DNA of 32,004 bases from CAZDCZ01 sp964504155. Its GTDB lineage: Bacteria > Bacteroidota > Bacteroidia > Bacteroidales > UBA12077. The position numbers were made by a program, and so were the translations under genes. Positions 6,913 to 15,636 of this stretch are shown here, piece by piece; position 1 is the first letter of the stretch; every line of letters starts with the position of its first letter. The notes under the pieces were generated by a model. The model made no database searches, had not been told where the DNA came from, and saw nothing but the letters and a program-made list of their open reading frames with translations. The stretch is taken from contig CAZDCZ010000033.1 of the NCBI GenBank assembly GCA_964504155.1, positions 1 to 32,004 of the forward strand. The letters run 5' to 3'.

Positions 6913-8787
6913 ATGTATTTTCCAAAGTCATATACTCCAAGGTGGATTATTTTTCTTATTGATTTATTAATCTGTACAGTATCAATCTCCTTGGCATATT
7001 TATTACGTTTTAATTTTGTTATTCCTAATGAATATTTAAAAAGCTTAAATTTCATTATTCCTTTTGTATTATTTGTACGAGCAGTTACATTTTTAATTTT
7101 TAGGTCGTATGCAGGAATAATAAGGTATTCGGGAGCAAAAGATACAGAAAGAATTCTAGTAGTTAGTTTTACGGGTAGCATATTCTTTATAATAATAAAT
7201 CTATTAAACTACTTTTTATTAAATGGGAAATTTATAATTCCATTTTCTATTGTTGTTATCGATTTCTTTTCTTCTGTTCTATTGCTATCGTCATTCCGAT
7301 TAATTACAAAATCTCTCTACCTCGAGATATATAATCCATCGAAAGAAAAAACTAATGTAGCAATTTATGGTTCCGAACAATTTAGTGTTATTGCAAAAAG
7401 AACTTTAGACCGCAATTCAGAAAGCAACCTCAGAGTTTATGCTTTTTTCGATATCTCTGAAACAAATATAGGAAAAACTCTCGAAGGTGTTAGTATTTAT
7501 CATTTAAACAGTTTAAAAACTATTGTTGAGAAAAATCCTATAGAAAAATTAATTATTGCTAAAGAAAACATCAGTGCTGAAGAAAAACAATTTGTAATTG
7601 AAGAATGTTTACAAAATAATATAAAAGTATTATCGGTTCCTGACATAAATACATGGATTAACGGAGAATTAAGCTACAACCAGATTAGGGAAATAAAAAT
7701 TGAGGATTTACTTGAACGCTCGGCAATAGTTCTCAACGAGAAAAAGATTAAAACAAAATTATTAAACAAAACAGTATTAGTTACCGGAGCTGCAGGTTCA
7801 ATAGGAAGCGAAATTGTGCGACAATTAATTTCTTTTCAGCCCAAGAAGATTATTTTATTCGACCAAGCAGAATCTCCTCTTTATGACATGGAACTTGATC
7901 TTCAGGAAAAATTCAAATTCTATAATTTTGAAATTGTAATTGGAAATATTTCCGATTATTACCGACTGAAGATGCTTTTTGAAACATACAAACCAAGCAT
8001 AGTTTATCATGCCGCTGCATATAAGCATGTTCCGATGATGGAAAATAATCCCACCGAAGCATTACGAACAAACATTGTAGGTACCAAACTTATAGCCGAC
8101 ATTTCGAATACTTATAAAGTAAATGAATTTGTTATGATTTCTACCGACAAGGCAGTTAATTCAACAAATGTAATGGGAGCATCAAAACGAATTGCCGAAA
8201 TATATATACAATCGCTAAATCGAATTAGTAACACAAATTATATAACTACCCGATTTGGAAATGTATTAGGCTCTAATGGATCTGTAGTATTGCGTTTTAA
8301 AAAACAAATAGATAAAGGCGGTCCGGTTACTGTTACACACCCCGAAGTAACCAGATATTTCATGACAATACCCGAAGCCTGTCAACTTGTTCTAGAAGCG
8401 AGTGCTATAAGCAAAGGAGGAGAGATATTTATTTTCGACATGGGCAAATCAGTAAAAATTATCAATCTTGCGAAAAAAATGATAAAATTATCGGGACTTA
8501 CATTAGGAAAAGATATACAAATAAAATTTACCGGATTAAGACCGGGAGAAAAACTATACGAAGAATTGCTTAACGATAAAGAAAATACTATCCCTACACA
8601 TCATTCTAAAATTATGATTGCCAAGGTTCAAAAATACGATATTAATAAAGTAGAATCTGACATCCATGAACTTATAAGCTTACAAAAAAAACACAATAAT
8701 TTTGATATTGTTCGCAAAATGAAAGAAATAGTTCCTGAATTTAAAAGCAAAAATTCGATATACGAAGAAATGGATATTAAAAATTAA
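6913..8787 (+). CDS. Membrane nucleoside-diphosphate sugar epimerase/dehydratase (FlaA1/CapD/WbpM family)
   Basis: A 624-residue protein of the large WbpM-type architecture. Four N-terminal membrane helices (about residues 10-130) are followed by a CoA-binding-like Rossmann region (about 145-280) and a C-terminal short-chain dehydrogenase domain. The NAD(P) loop is GAAGSIG at 292-298. The catalytic region is ISTDKAVNSTNVMGASK, in which Met421 replaces the usual Tyr of YxxxK and Lys425 is kept; this M-x-x-x-K variant is normal for the subfamily. Members are UDP-GlcNAc 4,6-dehydratases or related enzymes making deoxy-aminosugars for capsule or O-antigen. The exact substrate is not readable. It is followed after 10 nt by a thioesterase gene. 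Confidence 0.92.
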   Translation: MYFPKSYTPRWIIFLIDLLICTVSISLAYLLRFNFVIPNEYLKSLNFIIPFVLFVRAVTFLIFRSYAGIIRYSGAKDTERILVVSFTGSIFFIIINLLNYFLLNGKFIIPFSIVVIDFFSSVLLLSSFRLITKSLYLEIYNPSKEKTNVAIYGSEQFSVIAKRTLDRNSESNLRVYAFFDISETNIGKTLEGVSIYHLNSLKTIVEKNPIEKLIIAKENISAEEKQFVIEECLQNNIKVLSVPDINTWINGELSYNQIREIKIEDLLERSAIVLNEKKIKTKLLNKTVLVTGAAGSIGSEIVRQLISFQPKKIILFDQAESPLYDMELDLQEKFKFYNFEIVIGNISDYYRLKMLFETYKPSIVYHAAAYKHVPMMENNPTEALRTNIVGTKLIADISNTYKVNEFVMISTDKAVNSTNVMGASKRIAEIYIQSLNRISNTNYITTRFGNVLGSNGSVVLRFKKQIDKGGPVTVTHPEVTRYFMTIPEACQLVLEASAISKGGEIFIFDMGKSVKIINLAKKMIKLSGLTLGKDIQIKFTGLRPGEKLYEELLNDKENTIPTHHSKIMIAKVQKYDINKVESDIHELISLQKKHNNFDIVRKMKEIVPEFKSKNSIYEEMDIKN

Positions 8788-8797
8788 AATAATACTA

Positions 8798-9244
8798 ATG
8801 ACAGAATATCATAATTTTCTTCACAAAACTAAAATACAAATCCGATTTAATGATATTGACATATTAGGTCATGTAAATAATTCTGTTTTTCAGAACTATT
8901 TCGATTTGGCAAGAATAAAATATTTCAATGATGTAATTTCTGATGATCTTAATTGGAAAAAGAATACGCTTGTTCTTGCTAAAATAGAAATAGAATATAT
9001 TAATCCTATATTTCTTGAAGAAGATATTTGCATTTATACAAAAATATCTCATTTAGGAAATAAAAGTCTGGGAATGACTCAAGAAATTATTAATCAGAAA
9101 ACAAAACAGGTAAAAACTAAAAATGTAGCAACACTAGTAGCATTCAATTATCCTATTAATAAAACAATACAAATTCCGGATATTTGGCGCTTTGACATAG
9201 AAAGGTTCGAAAAAGTAAATACTAATAACCTGAGTTCGATATAA
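8798..9244 (+). CDS. Acyl-CoA thioesterase, 4HBT hotdog family
   Basis: A 148-residue single hotdog-fold protein of the usual family length. The signature RFNDIDILGHVNN (residues 16-28) holds the catalytic DxDxxGHVNN motif with Asp19 and His25, followed by NYFDLARIKYF on the long helix. It should hydrolyse an acyl-CoA or acyl-ACP in the cytoplasm; the substrate is unknown. The start lies 10 nt after the dehydratase stop, so they are probably cotranscribed. The stop codon is inside a long inverted repeat shared with the rimM end. Confidence 0.9.
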   Translation: MTEYHNFLHKTKIQIRFNDIDILGHVNNSVFQNYFDLARIKYFNDVISDDLNWKKNTLVLAKIEIEYINPIFLEEDICIYTKISHLGNKSLGMTQEIINQKTKQVKTKNVATLVAFNYPINKTIQIPDIWRFDIERFEKVNTNNLSSI

Positions 9245-9272
9245 GAAATATATACATCCTTATATCGAACTT
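9232..9272. terminator. Long hairpin between convergent genes
   Basis: Perfect 12-bp inverted repeat, GTTCGATATAAG (9234-9245) and CTTATATCGAAC (9259-9270), with a 13-nt loop and one or two extra pairs at the base. It overlaps the thioesterase stop codon (9242-9244) and ends 13 nt before the rimM stop. It probably serves as a bidirectional terminator or 3' end stabiliser; neither side has a real T-tract. Confidence 0.55.
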
Positions 9273-9282
9273 CGGTTAATAT

Positions 9283-9798
9283 CTAAATATCCATTATCCC
9301 TTCCGGGATTTCCATTATAATTTTTTTCTTTTGTTCTTTAAATTCAAGAAGTAAACTTTCATTAAAAGGAAGAAGTAGTTCTTTATTTTGAGTAGATAAA
9401 ATTTTAATTATTGGGTTGTTGGGAATATCAAGATAATCAAGCACCTCTCCTATTTTAACATTCTCGGAGTTATATACTTCAAAACCTGCGATTGCTAAAA
9501 AGTTAGTATCATCAATTTCTCGATTACTTATAGAAGATAAATAAAAATCGGAATTTATATAATTTTTTATTTCAATTTCAGAATCAACATCTTCGAGTTT
9601 TACAACAACAGTACTAGAAGATTTTTGTTTAATCTTTTCAATAAAAAAAGGAACTAATCCTCCATCGACATCGATAAGGATAGTTCCTAAATTTAAAAAA
9701 TCTTTTGGCAGACTATTATCAAAGCTCAATATTATTTCGCTTTTTATACCGGTAGTTTTCAACAACTTTCCGGCTAATATAAAATCTGCCTTTTCCAT
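9283..9798 (-). CDS. rimM: Ribosome maturation factor RimM
   Basis: A 171-residue protein with the two beta-barrel halves of RimM. The N-terminal RimM domain begins AGKLLKTTGIKSEIIL and has PFFIEK near its middle. The C-terminal PRC-barrel carries GFEVYNSENVKIGEVLDYLD, NNPIIKIL and ELLLPF. It binds ribosomal protein S19 and assists 16S rRNA processing and 30S head assembly. It lies 13 nt downstream of rpsP on the same strand, the classical rpsP-rimM pairing, but trmD and rplS, which follow in E. coli, are absent here. Confidence 0.94.
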   Translation of the reverse strand: MEKADFILAGKLLKTTGIKSEIILSFDNSLPKDFLNLGTILIDVDGGLVPFFIEKIKQKSSSTVVVKLEDVDSEIEIKNYINSDFYLSSISNREIDDTNFLAIAGFEVYNSENVKIGEVLDYLDIPNNPIIKILSTQNKELLLPFNESLLLEFKEQKKKIIMEIPEGIMDI

Positions 9799-9811
9799 AA
9801 AACAAAGTATC

Positions 9812-10369
9812 TTAAGCTTCTGTTTTATCAGAATTCTTTTCTTTGTCAGCTTTTATTTCTTCAGCTACTTCTTCAGTTTTTGATTCTTCAACTTCTGTAG
9901 CTTTTGTTTCATCAGCAATTTTTTTAGCTATTTCTTCAGCTCTTGCTTCGTTAATTTTCTTCTCAGCATCGAAAATCTTCATCTTCTCTTCTTCTTTTTT
10001 CTTCAAGATGCTGTCTTTTTCCGACTGATTCTTAGTTTCTTTTTCTGTCAACCAAGCTTGAAATCTTTCTTCAGCTTGCTGTTCAGTTATAGCTTTCTTT
10101 TTAACACCTATTAATAAGTGTTTTTTCAACATCACACCTTTTTTCGATAAAATTGATCTACAGGTATCTGTAGGTTGAGCGCCTTTCATTAACCAATCTA
10201 TTGCTTTATCAAAATCTAAAGTAATAGTTGATGGGTTCGTAGTAGGATTAAAAGTACCAATACTTTCAATAAATCTACCATCTCGTGGCGCCCTGCTATC
10301 TGCGATAACAATGTGATAAAAAGGACTTTTCTTACGTCCTCTTCTTGTTAACCTAATTTTTACAGGCAT
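9812..10369 (-). CDS. rpsP: 30S ribosomal protein S16 with acidic/basic C-terminal extension
   Basis: Residues 1 to about 90 are a clear S16 (VKIRLTRRGRKKSPFYHIVI, DSRAPRDGRFIESIGTFNP). The protein is 185 residues, about twice the E. coli length (82). The remaining ~95 residues are a low-complexity tail rich in Lys, Glu and Ala, likely helical or coiled coil. Extended S16 proteins are common in Bacteroidota, so this is not a fusion artefact. S16 is a core 30S assembly protein. It is the first gene of rpsP-rimM, with a TAnnTTTG promoter element upstream on its strand. Confidence 0.95.
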   Translation of the reverse strand: MPVKIRLTRRGRKKSPFYHIVIADSRAPRDGRFIESIGTFNPTTNPSTITLDFDKAIDWLMKGAQPTDTCRSILSKKGVMLKKHLLIGVKKKAITEQQAEERFQAWLTEKETKNQSEKDSILKKKEEEKMKIFDAEKKINEARAEEIAKKIADETKATEVEESKTEEVAEEIKADKEKNSDKTEA

Positions 10370-10421
10370 ACTCTTTTTTGTTTTTAATTATTAATAAATC
10401 TACTTTTAAAAAATAGTTGGG

Positions 10422-10429
10422 CAAAGATA
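10422..10429 (-). promoter_or_regulatory. Predicted -7 promoter element for rpsP-rimM
   Basis: On the minus strand the octamer reads TATCTTTG, a match to TAnnTTTG, 53 nt before the rpsP ATG. It sits in the 291-nt divergent gap shared with dnaE. The rest of that gap is AT-rich, and no equally good element was seen for dnaE. Confidence 0.55.
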
Positions 10430-10660
10430 CAATTAAATTTCAATTCTGTAAAAAAATATTAAATTTATTTATAGCAAATTATCAGATACTTATTTAAATT
10501 CATTGAAAATAGAATATTTTAAATTTCAACAAAGAAAAATAAATTTGTTAATATTAATAAATATAAATATATGTTCATTTATTATGAATTCTTTACATTT
10601 ACATTTTATCGATATATTATTTTTCCCAATTTATATTACTAATTATTAAGATATTACAAG

Positions 10661-13600
10661 ATGGCTTCTTTTACACACTTGCATGTTCATACACAATATT
10701 CCATTCTCGATGGAGCATCGTCGATACCCGATATAATAAAAAAAGCAATAAACGACAAAATGCCTGCCATAGCAATTACCGATCACGGAAATATGTTTGG
10801 GGTAAAAGAATTTTTTAACGAAGCAAAAAAACAAGGAATAAAAGCAATTCTTGGTTGCGAAGTTTATGTTGCTAAAGATAGCAGGTTTACCAAAGACAAA
10901 AACAACAGAAGTGGATATCATTTAATTTTACTTGCAAAAAACGAACAAGGATACAAAAACTTATCGAAATTAGTTTCTTACGGTTATACAGAAGGCTTTT
11001 ATTACACTCCACGTATAGATAAAGAAATTCTCAACAAATACAACGAAGGCTTAATTGTTCTTTCTGCTTGTTTGGGTGGAGAAATTCCTCAGGCAATAAT
11101 GAATAACGATATTAAAAAAGCTGAAAAAATAGCCCTTGAATATAAAGAACTCTTTAAAGATGATTTTTATCTCGAGATAATGCTACACGAATCAGGTAAC
11201 GCTAAAAAAGATCAAGATGTATTCGAAAATCAAAAAATAGTAAAAAAAGCTATAATTGAAATAGGGAAAAAGCATAATATAAAAATTGTTGCAACAAACG
11301 ATGTTCACTTTATTAATGCCGAAGATGCCGATGCTCACGATAGATTAATATGTCTTAATACAGGGAAAGACATTGACGATCCTACCCGAATGACATATAC
11401 AAAACAGGAATATTTTAAAACAACAGAAGAGATGTCTAATCTTTTCCTTGATATTCCGGAAGCTATTGAAAACACAAATGAAATTGCAAAAAAAATTACA
11501 GACTACAATCTTAACAAAGAGCCCATAATGCCTGAGTTTGAGCTACCTGCTAATTTCGATGACGAAGATAATTATTTAAGATACTTAACATACGAAGGGG
11601 CAAAAATACGCTACGATGAAATTACCGACGATATACGTGAAAGAATAGATTTTGAACTCTCGGTAATAAAAAACATGGGCTTTCCGGGATATTTTTTAAT
11701 AGTACAAGATTTTCTACATGCAGCCAGAGACCTAAACGTATCTGTTGGTCCGGGACGTGGTTCAGCAGCCGGTTCGGTAGTTGCATATTGTAATAGAATA
11801 ACCGATATCGACCCTATTAAGTACGACTTGCTTTTTGAGCGTTTCTTAAATCCCGACAGAATATCGATGCCCGATATTGATATCGATTTCGATGATGATG
11901 GTCGCGAAAAAGTATTAGACTGGGTTGTTAAAAAATATGGAGAAAAACGCGTTGCTCAGATTGTTACTTTCGGAACAATGGCTGCAAAATCGGCAATTCG
12001 CGATATTGCCAGAGTAGAAAAACTACCTCTACCCGAAGCCATGAGATTGGCAAAACTTGTTCCTGAAAAACCCGGAACAACATTAAAAAAAGCCTTTGCC
12101 GAAGTTCCAGAATTAAAACAAGCTAAAGATTCAGGAAGCGAATTAGTAAAAAAAATACTTGGTTTTGCCGAAACTCTCGAAGGCTCTGTTCGACACACAG
12201 GGCTTCATGCATGTGGAATAATAATTTCTAGAAACAATCTCGAAGAAAACATTCCGATTTTTAAACCCAAAGATTCAAAATTATATGCCACTCAATACGA
12301 TGGTAACCACGTAGAACCTGTAGGAATGTTAAAAATGGACTTCCTGGGTTTAAAAACATTATCGATTATAAAAGATGCTATTGAAAATATTAAAGAATCG
12401 AAAAATATCGATTTCGATATTACAAACATTCATCTCGACGATAAAAAAACTTACGAATTATATAGCAACGGAAACACAACAGGAATATTCCAATTCGAAT
12501 CGGACGGAATGCAAAAACACCTTAGAAACTTAAAACCCGACAAATTCGAAGATCTTATAGCCATGAATGCCCTTTACCGACCGGGACCAATGGAATATAT
12601 TCCATCATTTATTAACCGAAAACACGGGAGAGAAAAAATAGAATACGATCTTCCGGAAATGGAAGAATACCTGAAAGACACTTATGGGATAACAGTTTAT
12701 CAAGAACAAGTGATGCTTTTATCGCAAAAACTTGCGAATTTCTCAAAAGGACAAGCCGATTCGTTACGTAAAGCCATGGGTAAAAAGAATAAAGAACTTA
12801 TGGCTACCCTAAAAGTAAAGTTCGTTGATGGATGTAAAAACAATGGATTTATTGAAAAAACAATAGAAAAAATATGGACAGACTGGGAAGCATTTGCCCA
12901 ATATGCCTTTAACAAATCTCATTCCACTTGTTATGCATATGTATCGTATCAAACAGCATATCTAAAAGCTCATTATCCGGCAGAATTTATGGCTGCTGTA
13001 CTCAGTAGAAACATTAACGACATAAAAAAAATAACCATTTTTATGAGCGAGGCTCAAAGAATGGGAATGTCGGTTCTTGGTCCGGATGTTAACGAGAGTA
13101 ATTACAAATTTACCGTTAATAAAGATAAGAATATACGTTTTGGCTTAGGTGCTATAAAAGGCGTTGGCGAAGGTGCAGCAAATAAAATAATTGAAGAACG
13201 TAAAAGCACAGGGCACTATAAAAATATTTTCGATTTTGTAGAAAGAGTGTCTCTTCAAACAGTTAATAAAAAAAACATAGAAGCCCTTGCAACAGCAGGA
13301 GCTTTCGATAATATTGACACTATAAAACGCGGACAATATTTCTCTATCGACAACAAAGAATATACTTTTATTGAAAATCTGATTCGTTATGGAAATACAT
13401 TTCAGAACGATAAGAATTCTTCTCAACCATCGTTATTTGAAGAATCAGAATCGATTGAAATAAATAAACCAATAATTCCCCTAACAGATAATTGGACAAA
13501 ATTAACCTTACTAAATAACGAAAAAGAACTAATAGGAATATATCTTTCTGCCCACCCATTAGACGATTTTAAATTAGAAATCGACACTTTTTGCAATACA

Positions 13601-14143
13601 AAAGTATCGGAATTAAAAAACCTAAATAATCTTATAGGTAAAGAAATTACAGTATCGGGTATTGTTACCGAAGCTAAAAATACATTTACAAAAACAGGGA
13701 AGCCTTTTGGATTTTTAACTATTCAAGACTTCTCAGATTCTTATAAATTTATTCTCTTTGGCAATGATTATACCGACAATAGAAATTTCTTCTACGAAAA
13801 CTACCCTTTACTTATTAAAGGCAATGTACAAACAAGACGATATAATAAAGACGAACTTGAATTTAAAATAAAAAAAGTAATTATGCTAAGCGATGTTAGA
13901 GAAGAAATGATTTCCGGAATTACTCTTAAACTAAATATAGCTTCTATATCGAAAGAATTAATTTCAGAAATAAAAAATCTAGCAATAAAATATAAAGGGA
14001 AATCAAAATTACAAATTAAGATAATCGACAAAGACGAAAAGATAAGTCTTGACTTATTTTCAAGAACATACAGAGTAAATATTACAAATGAATTAATAAA
14101 TTATATCGATAAAAATCCATATATATATTATTCGATTAATTAA
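10661..14143 (+). CDS. dnaE: DNA polymerase III subunit alpha
   Basis: An 1160-residue C-family replicative polymerase. An N-terminal PHP domain (about 1-270) begins with HLHVHTQYS (His6, His8, His10). The polymerase core has GPGRGSAAGS and the palm motif PDIDIDF with Asp405 and Asp407 as the counterparts of the E. coli catalytic aspartates 401 and 403. LYRPGPMEYIPSFI and AFNKSHSTCYAYVSYQTAYL are typical of DnaE. A helix-hairpin-helix segment (GLGAIKGVGEGAANKI) and an OB fold (ITVSGIVTEAK) follow. It synthesises chromosomal DNA in the holoenzyme. The length is in the normal DnaE range; no separate exonuclease domain is present, ruling out PolC. Confidence 0.98.
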   Translation: MASFTHLHVHTQYSILDGASSIPDIIKKAINDKMPAIAITDHGNMFGVKEFFNEAKKQGIKAILGCEVYVAKDSRFTKDKNNRSGYHLILLAKNEQGYKNLSKLVSYGYTEGFYYTPRIDKEILNKYNEGLIVLSACLGGEIPQAIMNNDIKKAEKIALEYKELFKDDFYLEIMLHESGNAKKDQDVFENQKIVKKAIIEIGKKHNIKIVATNDVHFINAEDADAHDRLICLNTGKDIDDPTRMTYTKQEYFKTTEEMSNLFLDIPEAIENTNEIAKKITDYNLNKEPIMPEFELPANFDDEDNYLRYLTYEGAKIRYDEITDDIRERIDFELSVIKNMGFPGYFLIVQDFLHAARDLNVSVGPGRGSAAGSVVAYCNRITDIDPIKYDLLFERFLNPDRISMPDIDIDFDDDGREKVLDWVVKKYGEKRVAQIVTFGTMAAKSAIRDIARVEKLPLPEAMRLAKLVPEKPGTTLKKAFAEVPELKQAKDSGSELVKKILGFAETLEGSVRHTGLHACGIIISRNNLEENIPIFKPKDSKLYATQYDGNHVEPVGMLKMDFLGLKTLSIIKDAIENIKESKNIDFDITNIHLDDKKTYELYSNGNTTGIFQFESDGMQKHLRNLKPDKFEDLIAMNALYRPGPMEYIPSFINRKHGREKIEYDLPEMEEYLKDTYGITVYQEQVMLLSQKLANFSKGQADSLRKAMGKKNKELMATLKVKFVDGCKNNGFIEKTIEKIWTDWEAFAQYAFNKSHSTCYAYVSYQTAYLKAHYPAEFMAAVLSRNINDIKKITIFMSEAQRMGMSVLGPDVNESNYKFTVNKDKNIRFGLGAIKGVGEGAANKIIEERKSTGHYKNIFDFVERVSLQTVNKKNIEALATAGAFDNIDTIKRGQYFSIDNKEYTFIENLIRYGNTFQNDKNSSQPSLFEESESIEINKPIIPLTDNWTKLTLLNNEKELIGIYLSAHPLDDFKLEIDTFCNTKVSELKNLNNLIGKEITVSGIVTEAKNTFTKTGKPFGFLTIQDFSDSYKFILFGNDYTDNRNFFYENYPLLIKGNVQTRRYNKDELEFKIKKVIMLSDVREEMISGITLKLNIASISKELISEIKNLAIKYKGKSKLQIKIIDKDEKISLDLFSRTYRVNITNELINYIDKNPYIYYSIN

Positions 14144-14155
14144 AAAATTTCTATG

Positions 14156-14163
14156 TATATTTG
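14156..14163 (+). promoter_or_regulatory. Predicted -7 promoter element for trxA
   Basis: TATATTTG (TAnnTTTG) lies 41 nt before the thioredoxin ATG and 12 nt past the dnaE stop, suggesting that trxA has its own promoter as well as any read-through from dnaE. Confidence 0.5.
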
Positions 14164-14204
14164 CATTCAAATTTTGAATAAAAATAATTTTTAAACTTTA
14201 TATT

Positions 14205-14522
14205 ATGACTATCGAAGTAAACGATTCTAATTTTGAAGAAAAAGTATTGAATTCCGAAATGCTTGTTATTATTGACTTCTGGGCAGAATGGTGTGGTCCT
14301 TGCAGAATGATAGGTCCAATTATTGAAGAGCTTTCCGATGATTATGATGGAAAAGTAGTTTGTGCAAAAGTTGATGTTGATAGCAGTCCTGTAATTTCGG
14401 CAAAATACGGAATTAGAAACATCCCTACAGTACTTTTTATTAAGAATGGTGAAATAGTTGATAAACAAGTTGGAGCTGTTCCAAAAAGCAATTTAGAAAA
14501 TAAACTAAAAGCTTTACTTTAA
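14205..14522 (+). CDS. trxA: Thioredoxin
   Basis: A 105-residue thioredoxin of standard length with the active site WCGPC at residues 29-33 (Cys30, Cys33), the preceding DFWAEWCGPCRM context, the buried Asp24, and the cis-proline Pro74 in NIPTV. It is a cytoplasmic general dithiol-disulfide reductant supplied by thioredoxin reductase, which is not in this window. It has a likely private promoter and a strong terminator, so it is probably an independent unit after dnaE. Confidence 0.96.
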   Translation: MTIEVNDSNFEEKVLNSEMLVIIDFWAEWCGPCRMIGPIIEELSDDYDGKVVCAKVDVDSSPVISAKYGIRNIPTVLFIKNGEIVDKQVGAVPKSNLENKLKALL

Positions 14523-14550
14523 GACTTTAAACCACATTAATTTTATTTAT

Positions 14551-14580
14551 AAACCTTCAGTCAACTGGAGGTTTTTTTTT
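14551..14580 (+). terminator. Rho-independent terminator of trxA
   Basis: AAACCTTCAG (14551-14560) pairs with CTGGAGGTTT (14565-14574; one T-G pair) around a 4-nt loop and runs into a long T-tract. It ends 28 nt past the trxA stop. Confidence 0.85.
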
Positions 14581-14634
14581 TATTTCGTTTTCTCCATAAT
14601 ATTCTTATCTTTAATATTATATACAACAAATAAA

Positions 14635-15333
14635 ATGACGGATAAAGATACACTAAAAATAAAAGATTGGGCTGAAGAAGATCGCCCCAGAGAAAAACTC
14701 CTTTTAAAAGGAATAAATAGTTTATCCGATGCCGAAATCTTGGCAATTCTAATTGGTAGCGGGTCGAAAAACGAAACAGCAGTTGATTTAGCAAAAAAAA
14801 TTCTTTCACGAGTTAATAACAACCTGCACGAGCTAGGCAAACTTAGCATTAACGAACTAATAAAAAACAAAGGAATAGGCGAAGCAAAAGCAATTACAAT
14901 TATTGCTGCACTTGAAATTGGTCGCCGACGAAAACTTTCAGATATTCTTAGCAGAAAACAAATAAATAAAAGTCGCGATGTTTTCGAAATTTTCCATCCA
15001 ATACTTTCCGATTTACCACACGAAGAATTTTGGATATTATTATTAAATCGTTCGAATAAAGTAATTAGCAAAATAAAAATCAGCCAAGGAGGAATAACCG
15101 GTACTGTTATCGATATAAAGATGATAATAAAAAATGCTCTTGAGAAACTAGCATCATCAATAATACTATGTCATAATCATCCATCGGGAAATATTACTGC
15201 CAGCAATGCCGACAATGATATAACAAACAAGCTTGTAGAAGCATCAAAATTGTTCGAAATACAAGTTCTCGACCATATAATTATTGGAGATAATAAATAC
15301 TACAGCTATGCCGATAACAACAAAATAAATTAA
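14635..15333 (+). CDS. radC: RadC family JAB/JAMM-domain protein
   Basis: A 232-residue RadC homologue. The N-terminal helical domain has DWAEEDRPREKLL and a helix-hairpin-helix-like segment (IKNKGIGEAKAITI, about 76-90). The C-terminal MPN/JAB domain carries the zinc motif HNHPSGN...D (CHNHPSGNITASNAD). The glutamate usually found in the prEvf-like helix before this motif is not present: the corresponding stretch is IDIKMIIKNALEKL. Related Bacteroidota sequences also read hydrophobic there, so this looks like a lineage variant. The molecular function of RadC is unsettled; the early DNA-repair link is not supported for E. coli. ATG 14635 matches the family N-terminus. Confidence 0.92.
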   Translation: MTDKDTLKIKDWAEEDRPREKLLLKGINSLSDAEILAILIGSGSKNETAVDLAKKILSRVNNNLHELGKLSINELIKNKGIGEAKAITIIAALEIGRRRKLSDILSRKQINKSRDVFEIFHPILSDLPHEEFWILLLNRSNKVISKIKISQGGITGTVIDIKMIIKNALEKLASSIILCHNHPSGNITASNADNDITNKLVEASKLFEIQVLDHIIIGDNKYYSYADNNKIN

Positions 15334-15598
15334 TTAACCCTCTTTGTTTATGCAAAAACGAAGTAAATTGTATAAATAGGCTATTAGATAATAGAAAGCA
15401 AAGCGGGAATCATTCAAAAAGAACTCACGCAAGTAAACCCCGATTTAGTAATACCCAAATTGTAGAAAATTTGTGAACCTTTTGCTCATGCGTAACATTA
15501 TTTTTCGGGTTATTAAAACCTTCTTCGAAATACAAAGAATAATTCATTTGACTTAAAAAATCTTTAACAGCAAAATAATATATTAACACAAAAAAAAT
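15334..15598. other. Intergenic stretch with possible decayed coding remnant
   Basis: About 265 nt between radC and upp with no credible gene. The plus strand reads ESKAGIIQKELTQVNPDL and onwards for a short run before a TAG near 15464, then KICEPFAHA before another stop. On the minus strand 15547 to about 15425 gives a 40-residue ATG frame (MNYSLYFEEGFNNPKNNV...). Neither is recognised. It could be a dead gene fragment or part of a dispersed repeat, or simply chance. Confidence 0.3.
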
Positions 15599-15606
15599 TA
15601 ACTTTG
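15599..15606 (+). promoter_or_regulatory. Predicted -7 promoter element for upp
   Basis: TAACTTTG matches TAnnTTTG and would place transcription start near 15613. It overlaps the TTG at 15604, the furthest upstream in-frame start of upp, and so supports the ATG at 15637 as the true start. Confidence 0.55.
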
Positions 15607-15636
15607 CAAAAAAATAAAATATACAATACTCCTGTT

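Noticed and set aside
6813..7181. 122-residue open frame on the minus strand
   Set aside because: It is antisense to the start of the FlaA1/CapD-type gene, whose membrane helices are evident; no independent support.
14580..15071. 163-residue open frame on the minus strand
   Set aside because: It is antisense to radC and overlaps the trxA terminator; the translation is low-complexity with no family features.
15545..15547. Minus-strand 40-residue mini-gene between radC and upp
   Set aside because: No start signals, no recognisable family, and the stretch looks degenerate; noted only as part of the intergenic region.
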